From NCBI GenBank assembly GCA_022841745.1, contig JALHQW010000057.1:1-51558 (forward strand): a stretch of 51,558 nucleotides of DNA. Direction: 5' to 3'. The notes beneath the pieces were generated by a model. It was not told the DNA's origin. It was given only the letters and a program-made list of their open reading frames with translations, and searched no databases. The translations under genes were made by a program, and so were the position numbers. This document shows positions 8,356 to 17,600 of this stretch, piece after piece; within the stretch, counting starts at the first letter, position 1; the number at the start of each line of letters is the position of its first letter. The stretch comes from Saprospiraceae bacterium (GTDB lineage Bacteria; Bacteroidota; Bacteroidia; Chitinophagales; Saprospiraceae).

Positions 8356-8809
8356 GACCAGATTTTTGACCATCTCAGTCGTCGCCCTTGTGCTGCTCAA
8401 CCTTGCGACGCTCGCTTTTTTCTGGATGAAAAAACCGCCGCACCCGCCCATGCAAGATGGGCCAAAAAAAATCATCGCCGAGCGGCTGCATTTCGATGCG
8501 GAACAGGTGGCGGCTTATGATAAATTGATTGCACAGCACCAACAAGTCATAAAATCAAAACAGCAGGAAATAGGTGCTGCTAAAACGGCATTATATGCAT
8601 TGCTGCAAGGCGATGATTTATCAAAAAAAGATTCGCTGACAAATATCGTCGGACAATTGCAACAACAGATTGAAGCGGTTCATTTCCAGCATTTCAGCGA
8701 TATAAAAAACATCTGCAAAGGCGAGCAAATACAGGCGTTCAATGAGATGACGGCTGATTTGGCGGGATATTTTTCACCTAAAATAAGAGCGAATAAAAAG
8801 CCAGATTAA
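8348..8809 (+). CDS. Spy/CnrX-like periplasmic metal-sensor or chaperone protein
   Basis: A 153-residue protein anchored by an N-terminal TM helix (about residues 5-26). A helical periplasmic domain follows that resembles the Spy/CpxP/ZraP/CnrX heavy-metal-resistance fold: RLHFDAEQVAAYDKLIAQHQ, a Q- and K-rich helix, then VHFQHFSDIKNI and EQIQAFNEM. The paired histidines in HFQH could bind metal. The ATG at 8348 overlaps the preceding gene, and an upstream in-frame start at 8312 is less likely because it precedes the hydrophobic segment by a non-signal stretch. Position between a likely anti-sigma factor and MbnP suggests it senses periplasmic metal, which is inference. Confidence 0.65.
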   Translation: MNKTRFLTISVVALVLLNLATLAFFWMKKPPHPPMQDGPKKIIAERLHFDAEQVAAYDKLIAQHQQVIKSKQQEIGAAKTALYALLQGDDLSKKDSLTNIVGQLQQQIEAVHFQHFSDIKNICKGEQIQAFNEMTADLAGYFSPKIRANKKPD

Positions 8810-8810
8810 A

Positions 8811-9500
8811 ATGCCAAAATCTCTTCTATATGCTTGGCTGATATTTACACCGTTTATATTAAATGCCCAAAAAGATATGACGGGCATAACGCTGCATTTT
8901 AATCCAATATTAAATGGGAAACCAATCCAAGATGGCATATTGACCGGCCATATTAACGACGACTCCATTGCCATCCACACCCTCCGGTTTTACCTCGGCA
9001 ATTTTGTTTTTTATAAAAATGGAAAAGAAGTGGGGCAGGACGCTTCCGGCTATCATTTATTGGACATGGAAGATGCCAATACGATGACCATCTCCCTGCT
9101 TATTGCCGCCGATTACGACGCCATCCGGTTCACCCTAGGCACGGACAGCCTGACCAACGCCTCAGGTGCAATGGGCGGCGACCTCGACCCCACCAAGGGA
9201 ATGTACTGGGCTTGGAACAGCGGCTATATCAACGCCAAAATTGAGGGCTACGCCAAAAAATGCCCGACCCGCAACCATCAGTTCGAGTTCCATATTGGTG
9301 GTTATATGCCGCCTTTCCAGACGGTGCAGCAGGTTGAATTGCAGGGAATTGCGAAGCAGGAAATAAGGGTGGACATGGAGCTTTCCGCTTTTTTTGAACA
9401 GATAGATTTGGGGGTGACACATGGCGTGATGTCACCTTCTGCAACCGCTTCCGAAATGGCAAAATTGTTGGCCAAAACCTTCCGCTTGCATGAGCAATAA
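8811..9500 (+). CDS. MbnP-family copper-binding protein
   Basis: A 229-residue exported protein. The signal peptide ends near LNAQ, then beta-rich sequence follows: LHFNPILNGKPI, IHTLRFYLGNFVFYKNG, YHLLDM, FTLGTDSLTNASGAMGGDLDP, the aromatic motif MYWAWNSGYI, and FEFHIGGY. This is the MbnP pattern. In methanotrophs MbnP binds copper after its partner MbnH oxidises a tryptophan to kynurenine, so the YWAW stretch is a candidate site here. The gene begins one base after the sensor gene and its end overlaps the di-heme peroxidase start by 11 bases, the expected MbnP-MbnH pairing. Confidence 0.75.
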   Translation: MPKSLLYAWLIFTPFILNAQKDMTGITLHFNPILNGKPIQDGILTGHINDDSIAIHTLRFYLGNFVFYKNGKEVGQDASGYHLLDMEDANTMTISLLIAADYDAIRFTLGTDSLTNASGAMGGDLDPTKGMYWAWNSGYINAKIEGYAKKCPTRNHQFEFHIGGYMPPFQTVQQVELQGIAKQEIRVDMELSAFFEQIDLGVTHGVMSPSATASEMAKLLAKTFRLHEQ

Positions 9501-10491
9501 ACTACCATTGGCGGTTATTTTTATGGGAATTGCCTACTGGTTCTTAGTGGCTGCCTCACCGTTTTCTTCCCCTGACCCCGTACCGCTGAAATACCCAGAA
9601 AGCTGGCCAAAACCCACTTACGACTTCACCAAAAACCCGCTCACCCGCCAAGGAATCGAGCTGGGCAGGCGGCTGTTCTACGACCCTATTTTATCGAAGG
9701 ACAGCACCGTTTCTTGCAGCAACTGCCACCTGTCCTACACTGCCTTCACCCACGTTGACCATGCCCTGAGCCACGGCATCCACGACCGCATCGGCACCCG
9801 CAACTCGCCCGCCCTGATGAACCTTGCATGGGGCAGTAAATTCATGTGGGACGGGGCGGCGAACCACCTCGACATGCAGGCCTTGGCCCCTATTTCAAGC
9901 CCCGTGGAAATGGACGAGACCATCGAAAACGTGGTGCAGAAACTGGGGAGGGAAAGCCGCTACAAAGCCTTGTTTCACCATGCTTTTGGCGATAGCACAG
10001 TGACGGGCGAGCGGCTGCTGAAAGCGCTCTCGCAGTTCGAGCTGAACCTCATCAGCGCCAACTCGAAATATGACCAAATGAAACGAGGCGAGGCGGTTTT
10101 CAACGAGCAGGAAAACAAGGGCTATGTTTTGTTCCAAAACAACTGCGCCCGCTGCCACGCCGAGCCGTTTTTTACCAATCATGGTTTTGAAAAAAACGGC
10201 CTACCCATTGACACCACGCTGAATGACCTTGGCCGAATGGCCATCACGCAACTGTCCGCCGACTCCCTGAAATTCAAAGTGCCGACGCTGCGTAATATCG
10301 AATTCTCCCACCCATATATGCACGATGGCCGCTTCCGCAAACTGCGGGAGGTGCTGAACCACTATGCCCAAAACAAGGAACTGGGCATTGAACTGACTGC
10401 CAACGAAAAGGTGGATTTGACTGCTTTTTTATTGACGTTAACTGACAAGGAGTTTTTGTTCAATGCGGATTTTGCGTTTCCGAAGAATTAA
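9490..10491 (+). CDS. di-heme cytochrome c peroxidase family protein, MbnH/MauG-like
   Basis: A 333-residue periplasmic protein with a hydrophobic N-terminus and two haem c sites, CSNCH near residue 76 and CARCH near residue 218, plus KVPTLRNIEFSHPYMHDGRF in the second domain. This is the bacterial cytochrome c peroxidase / MauG architecture. With MbnP directly upstream and overlapping, the closest role is MbnH: a bis-Fe(IV)-type oxidation of a tryptophan on MbnP. A plain H2O2-reducing peroxidase is the alternative. It closes the rightward operon headed by the ECF sigma factor. Confidence 0.8.
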   Translation: MSNKLPLAVIFMGIAYWFLVAASPFSSPDPVPLKYPESWPKPTYDFTKNPLTRQGIELGRRLFYDPILSKDSTVSCSNCHLSYTAFTHVDHALSHGIHDRIGTRNSPALMNLAWGSKFMWDGAANHLDMQALAPISSPVEMDETIENVVQKLGRESRYKALFHHAFGDSTVTGERLLKALSQFELNLISANSKYDQMKRGEAVFNEQENKGYVLFQNNCARCHAEPFFTNHGFEKNGLPIDTTLNDLGRMAITQLSADSLKFKVPTLRNIEFSHPYMHDGRFRKLREVLNHYAQNKELGIELTANEKVDLTAFLLTLTDKEFLFNADFAFPKN

Positions 10492-10561
10492 ATCTAAAGG
10501 GGCGAAGGATTCCCAAACCCACGTCGTCAAACCAATTTCATTCACTAAAAATCAATCTTAA

Positions 10562-12409
10562 ATGAGATACACCGTTTTTTTACTCTTCTCTTTTTTTGTG
10601 TTCAAAGGGCCAATGACATTCGCCCAGGGTTTTTATGACCTCAACACTATCCAAACCATTGAAATCACTTTTGCCCAAAGCAACTGGGACCAACTGCTGG
10701 ATGCTGCTTACACCGGAGCGGCGATTACATCATGGCGCAGAGCATCACCATCAACGGGGAGGTCTTCGACAGCGTTGGGGTGAAATACAAGGGCAACAGC
10801 ACCTATACTCCTAACCAGGTCAAAAACCCATTCAACATTGAATTGGACACTTATAAGGAACAGGACTACGAAGGGTACTCGGACATAAAATTGAGCAACG
10901 TGTCCAAAGACCCCTCTTTTTTAAGGGAGGTTTTGTCGTACCAAGTTTTGCAGCAGTACATGGACGCACCGCTTTCCAACTATGCCAATGTCTATGTCAA
11001 TGGGACATTGATTGGCTTGTACAGCAACTCCGAATCGGGTTCTAAAAAGTTTGTCCAAAGCCGTTTTTATTCAAAAAACAATGCTTTTTTCAAATGCAAC
11101 CCACCGGCAGGGGCTGGGCCGGGCACGACTAGCCTGCCCAATCTGGTCAATTTGGGTCAAGACAGTAGCGCATACTATGCCGCCTACGAACTGAAATCGG
11201 ACGCTGGCTGGGCTGAATTGATTGACCTGTGCGATACGCTCGCCAACCACACCACAGCCATTGAGAAAATATTGGACGTTGACCGTGCAATATGGATGCT
11301 GGCCTTCGACAATGTGATAGTGAACCTCGATAGTTATATTGGCGGCTTTGCTCAGAATTATTACTTGTACCGGGACGACCACGGAAGGTTTTTGCCAGTT
11401 GTCTGGGACTTGAACGAATCGTTTGGGCGCTTTAGCAGTACAGGTAATGGGAATCTTAGCAGCACCGCCGCCAAGCAGCAGATGAACCATTTGATGCATG
11501 CCAACGATGCAAATTGGCCGCGGGTGCAGAAGCTGCTGAGTGTGCCGATGTACAAGCGGATGTACCTCGCCCATTTCAAGACCATTCTGCTGGAAAACTT
11601 TGACAACAACTCCTATTACGACATGGGGTTGGCGCTGTAGTCCACCATTGACGCTGCCGTGCAGGCCGATGGGAACAAGTTCTTCACTTACAATAATTTC
11701 AAACAGCATTTAACAACAGACATCACCGGCGGTGGCGCAACACCTGGCATCACGAATTTGATGGACGGAAGGAATGACTACCTCTTAGGCCTTGCTGATT
11801 TCACGCAAACAGAACCAGTCATTTCCAATATTGCATGGTCTTCTTCGTCTCCCATTATCAATGAAACAATCACTATTACGGCGACCATCACCAATGCAAA
11901 CGCTGCATTTCTCGGCCACCGTACCGAATTGGGTGCGCCTTTTTTCAGGATACCGATGATGACGTGGACCAAGCGGGACTTCATGCCTCCTTCAAATTAT
12001 CGGCAACGGCAGAGACCATTTTTTGGTGGGTCCAAATGGCAGCATCCTGGACGAGGTTAGTTATGCCAACCAGACGACTGATATTTCCTACGGCAGGTAC
12101 CCGGACGGTACGGGAAATTTCCAGGCCATGTCCCCGACTTTCGATGCGGAGAATATTGGAACAACTACCGCTTCAAATCAGCCGTTGGAGAACCTTGTTT
12201 TCAAGGTTTATCCAAACCCCGCCCACTCCACTTTCTATTTGGAGTTAAATGGTCAGGGAAAAAAAACCGTGTCCGTTTTCAACCTGAACGGAACAGTGGT
12301 TCACCAAGGCAGCTTTTCAGAAATTGGGCAAATTGATGTGTCGGACTGGCCTACTGGGATGTGCATCGTCAGGGTGGAAAATTCTTTTATGAAAATAGTG
12401 GTGGATTAA
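10562..12409 (+). pseudogene. broken CotH-kinase / lamin-tail / T9SS surface protein
   Basis: Remains of one secreted protein split over three frames. A signal peptide (ending TFAQ) and the CotH start (IEITFAQSNWDQLL) run in one frame. The frame shifts around 10716-10722. The CotH core continues (VKYKGNSTY, SDIKLSNVSKDPSFLRE, VYVNGTLIGLYSNSE, VVWDLNESFGRF). A TAG at 11638 interrupts it and the same frame resumes (STIDAAVQADGNKF). Two further shifts between about 11940 and 12025 lead to a lamin-tail-like part (DEVSYANQTTDISYGRYPDG) and a T9SS domain (VYPNPAHSTFYLEL). CotH proteins are protein kinases of spore coats or surface proteins. Several independent lesions favour true decay over sequencing error. 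Confidence 0.8.
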
Positions 12410-12418
12410 AAAAATTCA

Positions 12419-12460
12419 AGTTTGGGATAGCGTAACCAAGTTGAGACGCTATCCCAAACT
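12419..12460. terminator. perfect 15-bp hairpin after the CotH pseudogene
   Basis: Arms 12419-12433 and 12446-12460 are perfectly complementary around a 12-base loop (AGTTTGGGATAGCGT and its complement). It follows the pseudogene stop and precedes the 3' end of the convergent eda gene. No long T run follows on either strand, so termination is likely but not certain. Confidence 0.55.
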
Positions 12461-12500
12461 AGCCTGTATTAATAACAATTATAACAATTACAACAATTAC

Positions 12501-13172
12501 TTACCCCCCTTTTATCCGCTGAATCAGTGCCAGCACATCCCGGCACATTTCCTCCAGTTTTTCAAAATTCTTTTCCTTGACAATTTCGCTGGAAATCAGG
12601 TTGGAGCCCATGCCCACGCAGGTAACACCCGCCCCGAACCACCCACGCAGGTTCGCCTCGTCAGGTGAAACGCCGCCTGTCGGCATGATGCTCGTCCATG
12701 GCTGCGGACCTTTGATGGCCTTGACAAAGCCGGGACCGTAGGTGTCGCCGGGAAACAGCTTAACGATTTCGCAGCCCAGTTCCTCGGCCCTCGCAATCTC
12801 GGTCAGGCTGCCACAACCGGGCGACCACAGCACTTTTTTGCGATTGCAAACGATGGCAATGTCTTCCCTCAGCACGGGGGTGACGACGAAGTTTGCGCCC
12901 AATTGCAGGTACAGCGAAGCCGCACCCGCATCGGTCACAGAACCCACGCCAAGCATCATGCCGGGCAGTTCCTTGAGGCAAAACTTGCTCAGTTCGCCAA
13001 AGACCTCGTGGGCGAAATCGCCCCGGTTGGTGAACTCCAGTAGTCTAGCGCCCCCTTTGTAGCAGGCGGTCAGCACTTGTTTTGCGATTGCAACATCGGC
13101 ATGGTAAAAAAGTGGGACCATGCCTTGTTCGCCCATTTTTTGGGCGACTTCGATTCTGGTGTATTTTGCCAT
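12501..13172 (-). CDS. eda: KDPG/KHG aldolase
   Basis: A 223-residue class I aldolase that splits 2-keto-3-deoxy-6-phosphogluconate into pyruvate and glyceraldehyde-3-phosphate (and may act on 4-hydroxy-2-oxoglutarate). The Schiff-base lysine is Lys138 in EIVKLFPGD, with Glu46 and Arg50 in LLEFTNRG, and MPTGGVSPDE forms the phosphate-binding part. The length is typical. It sits downstream of the KDG kinase on the same strand, so the two make a short pathway: KDG to KDPG to pyruvate plus triose phosphate. This suggests growth on uronates such as alginate or pectin sugars. The 152-bp gap between them contains a nested hairpin. Confidence 0.9.
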   Translation of the reverse strand: MAKYTRIEVAQKMGEQGMVPLFYHADVAIAKQVLTACYKGGARLLEFTNRGDFAHEVFGELSKFCLKELPGMMLGVGSVTDAGAASLYLQLGANFVVTPVLREDIAIVCNRKKVLWSPGCGSLTEIARAEELGCEIVKLFPGDTYGPGFVKAIKGPQPWTSIMPTGGVSPDEANLRGWFGAGVTCVGMGSNLISSEIVKEKNFEKLEEMCRDVLALIQRIKGG

Positions 13173-13221
13173 AAAATCTATTCAAAAATTTCATCCATTC
13201 CCACGCTGTCTTGTCATTGCA

Positions 13222-13296
13222 GAAGGCAACCTGCAACGTCACGAAGGCTGTTAAAATGCCCTCGTGACTTCCCTCTTGACATTGCAGGTCGCCTTC
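13222..13296. repeat. nested inverted repeat between kdgK and eda
   Basis: Outer arms 13222-13236 and 13282-13296 (GAAGGC-A/G-ACCTGCAA) pair with one mismatch. Inner arms 13238-13248 and 13258-13268 (GTCACGA-A/G-GGC) also pair with one mismatch around a 9-base loop. The element lies inside an otherwise gene-free operon spacer and may be an mRNA stabiliser or processing site, or a mobile palindromic repeat. Confidence 0.6.
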
Positions 13297-13324
13297 GGCG
13301 ATGAATAAGCAGCGGGTATGTTTC

Positions 13325-14362
13325 TTAACGGCTCACCCTACCGCTCGCATCCCCTTTCATCAGCGTTTCCACTTCGGCCACCGTCACAAGGTTGGCGTCG
13401 CCATAAATGGTGTGCTTCAGGCAAGAGGCTGCAACGGCAAAGTTGAGTGCTTTTTGATGGTCGTCGGGCCAGGTCATCAGGCCATAAATCAGGCCAGCCA
13501 TGAAACTGTCGCCGCCCCCTACCCTATCCACGATGTGGGTGATGTCGTAGGTGGGCGCCTCGTATAGTTTTTTACCATCGTACAAAACACCCGACCAGGT
13601 GTTGTGGCTGGCGCTGATACTGCCCCGCAAGGTGGTGATGACCTTCTTCGCACGGGGGAACATTTCCATCAATTGTTTCAAAACAGAAAGGTACGACTGG
13701 GCGTCCACAGAGTGGCCCTGCGTCACGTCAACGCCTTCCGGATGAAGGCCGAAGTGCTTCTCGGCATCTTCCTCGTTGCCCAAAATCACGTCGCAGCCCT
13801 CGACGAGGGCGGGCATGATGTCGCCGGGTTTTTTGCCGTATTTCCAGAGGTTTTTGCGATAATTCAGGTCAGTGGAAACAGTGACGCCGAGGCGGTTGGC
13901 GGCCTGAATGGCTTCCAGGCACACATCGGCACTACTTTGCGAAATGGCTGGCGTGATACCCGTCCAATGAAACCACCCAGCGTCTTTGAACACCTCGTCC
14001 CAGTCAATCATCCTGGGCTGGATGGTGCTGATGGCCGAATGTGCTCGGTCGTAAATGACCTTGCTGCCACGGCTCACGGCGCCCATTTCCAAAAAATAAA
14101 TGCCCACCCGCTCGCCGCCACGGATGATGTGGCTCGTGCCGACGCCCCGTTTGCGCATCTCCATCAGGGCACAGTCGCCGAGGTCGTTTTGTGGTAAACG
14201 GGTGACAAACTCGACGGGCATGCCGTAGTTGGCCAGCGAGACGGCGACGTTGCTTTCGCCGCCGCCGTACACCACATCGAAGGAGGCTGCTTGTGAAAAC
14301 CGCTGATAGCCCGGCGGTGTGAGCCGGAGCATGATTTCACCGAATGTGATTACTTTTTTCAT
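13325..14362 (-). CDS. kdgK: 2-keto-3-deoxygluconate kinase (PfkB family)
   Basis: A 345-residue PfkB/ribokinase-family sugar kinase that should phosphorylate 2-keto-3-deoxygluconate at O6 with ATP. Visible landmarks are GEIMLRLTPPG and YGGGESNVAVSLANYG at the N-terminus, STDLNYRKNLW in the middle, and the ATP/catalytic signature VDRVGGGDSFMAGLIYG near residue 280, in which the GGGD aspartate is the catalytic base. The N-terminal GG substrate-lid motif is intact. The downstream neighbour on the same strand is eda, which supports KDG as substrate. Confidence 0.85.
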   Translation of the reverse strand: MKKVITFGEIMLRLTPPGYQRFSQAASFDVVYGGGESNVAVSLANYGMPVEFVTRLPQNDLGDCALMEMRKRGVGTSHIIRGGERVGIYFLEMGAVSRGSKVIYDRAHSAISTIQPRMIDWDEVFKDAGWFHWTGITPAISQSSADVCLEAIQAANRLGVTVSTDLNYRKNLWKYGKKPGDIMPALVEGCDVILGNEEDAEKHFGLHPEGVDVTQGHSVDAQSYLSVLKQLMEMFPRAKKVITTLRGSISASHNTWSGVLYDGKKLYEAPTYDITHIVDRVGGGDSFMAGLIYGLMTWPDDHQKALNFAVAASCLKHTIYGDANLVTVAEVETLMKGDASGRVSR

Positions 14363-14675
14363 TGACTTTATTTAATGTTCGAAAGCCTGGCCCAGCCTCT
14401 GTTACAAGAGAAAATACTGACTTACGGGACAATAATCAGACCTTCCACGCTTCCAGCACAAAAGTAATATCGCTTCAGGGTTCGGGTCGTTTTTATAAAA
14501 ATAACCCTCAGAATGTGACTGCAATCCAACTACCGCAAACTAAATTGCACCCCCTCAATTATTGGCAAAGCCAAGCAGCCCAAATTTTTTCCACTCCTCC
14601 AAAGGATTCCCCCTCTCTCCGTCGTCCAAGCCCCAACCCCTCTTTCCCAAGCATACACCATTTCAATATTGCAGT
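14363..14675. promoter_or_regulatory. 313-bp divergent region between kdgK and the giant sulfatase
   Basis: No gene is seen. On the minus strand TACTTTTG at 14459-14466 fits the Bacteroidota -7 consensus TAnnTTTG and would give kdgK a leader of about 90 bases, but a clear TTTG at -33 is missing. The + strand frame is open through this region, but the ATG at 14676 is chosen for the sulfatase because a signal peptide starts there. No operator was recognised. Confidence 0.35.
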
Positions 14676-17600
14676 ATGAAAAAACTCAATTCCCTGTTCC
14701 TGACCCTTTACTTGTTTGCCACCGCCGCCATTGCGCAGCAAAACGTGGTGCTCATCATTGCCGACGACCTTGGCACGGACTACCTCGGCTTCTACGAAAA
14801 CAGCGGTGACACCGCCGCTATGCCCAACCTCCGCAGGTTGGTTGAAAACGGCGTCCGCTTCACCAATGCCACCGCCAATCCTGTCTGCTCCCCCACCCGA
14901 GCGGGCATTCTCACGGGCAGGTACAGCTTCCGTACCGGGGTGGGCGATGCCGTCGGCGGCACAGGCAGCTCCGGCACCCTGAGCCTGACCGAAAAGACCA
15001 TCCCGCTCTTGCTGGAGCAATACCAGCCCAATATAGCCAAGGCCAATATCGGCAAATGGCACTTGCACAGCGGGATGCCCACTTCCAACTACAACAACCC
15101 GAACCTGCTTGGCTACGACCATTTTGAAGGATCCTTCACCGGGGTATTGCCCGACTACTACAACTGGACGAAAGTGACCAATGGCACAGCTTCGGCTGTC
15201 ACCACCTATGCCACCACCGAGACCGTCAACGACGCTATCGCTTGGACAACGGCGCAGGCTGCCAATCCTTTCTTCCTCTGGCTGGCGTTCAATGCGCCCC
15301 ATTCTCCCTTCCACCTGCCCCCTGCCGGGCTTCATTCCTACACCAACCTGAGCGGCACAGCGCAGCACATCACACAAAATCGGGAACTGTATTACAAAGC
15401 CTCGCTCGAAGCCCTCGACCACGAAATCGGGCGGCTGCTCGATGCGCTGGAAGCCAACGGGCAGTTGGACGATACGGACATCATTTTTGTCGGAGACAAC
15501 GGCAATCCCGGCCAAGTCGCCCAGAACGGCCTGACAAGCCATGCAAAAGGGACCGTTTACCAATACGGCACCCGTGTCCCCTTCATCGTCTCAGGCCCAT
15601 CGGTCGCCAACCCCGGTAGGTCGAGTAATGCGCTCGTGAACACCGTGGACTTGTTCGCCACCATTCAGGAACTATTCGGGAACACCGGCTGGGCTTCGCA
15701 AATACCCACAGACAAACCCGTTGACAGCCGGAGCCTCTTACCCGTATTACAAAACGAGTGCGGTGCGCAGCGGGCTTGGTCGTTCACCGAGATTTTCAAG
15801 ACCACCCCCGACGGAGATGACGCAAAAGCCATCCGTAACCAAAAATACAAGCTACTGACCTTCGACGTGGACGGGCACGAGGAATTCTACAACCTCCTCA
15901 CCGACCCCAACGAGACTAACAACCTGCTCGCCACGACCCTGAACGCCGAGGCCCAAGCCAACTACAATTTCCTTTCGAATGAAATGGTGCAGCTGTTGGG
16001 CAACCCCGACAACCCTATCGTTTCCGCTTGGCTGCGCAACGTCACGGGCATCATGGGGCGGCACTATGTGGCAGGCAATTCGACGCCCATCAACGACAAC
16101 GCACTGGCCAACGTTCAGTCCGTACAATACTCCACCAACTGGGTTTACGTGGACGCAACAGGCATCCCAGCCTACATCACTGGGCCGTTCCAAGACGGCA
16201 ACCCTTCGTTTGCTACCGAGCAGACGGGCTATTTCAGGTTCCCCCTAAACCCCCTTCAAAACACCGGAACGCCTACGGCGACCACCGCCGGGAACATCGG
16301 TGCTTTCATCAACGGCGTGGCGCTCTTCGACTACCGGGATGGCGTGTCTTGGAACCCAAACACCAACGCCCTCTGCGGCGGCCCCGGCAACCCGCCCTGC
16401 CCCGGCGGCATGGGGGCTACACAGGCTTGGAACCGGGACGCCATACCCGCCGAAATGGATGGCTTCGACTGTGCAAAGGCGCACCCCGCCAATGGCAACT
16501 ACCACCACCACCAGAACCCATCGGCCTTCGACCTCGACCTTGTGGTGGTCTCCGACGTTTGCGACCTATACCCCTCCGACGGACTTTATGTGATTGATGA
16601 AACAGTACACTCGCCGCTCATCGGCTTTGCCTACGACGGCTTCCCGATTTACGGCGCCTACGGTTTCAAAAACAACGATGGCACGGGCGGCATCACCCGC
16701 ATCAGGTCGGGTTATCAGCTTCGCAACATCACCGTGCGCACCCACCACGCCAATGGCACGGACGTCGCCGACGGGCCACCCATCAGCGCAACCTACCCGC
16801 TCGGCTATTTCCGGGAGGACTACGAGTTCATCACCCATACCGAACCTGAATATTTGGATGTACACAACGGCCGCTTCTGCGTAACGCCGGAGTACCCCAA
16901 CGGCATTTACTGCTACTTCGCAACGGTTGACGCTAACTGGAACTCTGCCTATCCTTATGCAGTCGGCCCCACATTTTATGGGGTAAGAAGCGCCTCGAAA
17001 GTAACCACCATCAACGAGTCGGTTACTACCTACAATGGCTTGCCGCTTGCTGCCACCACCGCTGTTTGCAACGTAAAATGCTTTGGCGCAGCCACCGGGG
17101 AAATCACCCTGAGCGTCAACGGAGGCAACGCTCCCTACACCTTCAACTGGGGCGGCGGCATCACTACCCAAAACCGCAGCGGGCTTGCGGTGGGCAGCTA
17201 CACCGTCACCATAACTGACGCCACCGGGCAAACGACCATGCAGACTGCCACCGTCAGCCAACCTACTTCTGGGGTTTCGGCGGCGGCGGTTGCCAGCCCG
17301 GTCGCCTGTTTTGGCGCAGCCACTGGCGCTATCCAATTGACCACTACGGGTGGCACAGCGAGCTACACCTTCCTCTGGAACGACGGCAATACTGACGAAG
17401 ACCGTACCGCCATTGTCGCAGGCAGCTATACCGTCACTGTGACAGACGCCGAGGGCTGCACGACGACCGCTTCGCAAACGGTGGCACAGCCAATGGCTGC
17501 CCTGGCCGCCTCAACGACGGCAACCAGTGTGGCATGTTTTGGCGAAGCCACGGGCGCTATCCAATTAAGCGCAACGGGCGGGACGGCTGGCTATACCTTC

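Noticed and set aside
12466-12500. AACAATTA-type short tandem repeats after the CotH pseudogene
   Set aside because: Only about three imperfect copies of an AT-rich word, with no sign of function.
14559-15563. A 334-residue frame opposite the sulfatase domain
   Set aside because: Antisense to a well-conserved sulfatase with intact motifs. Its Val/Gly-rich composition is typical of a shadow frame.
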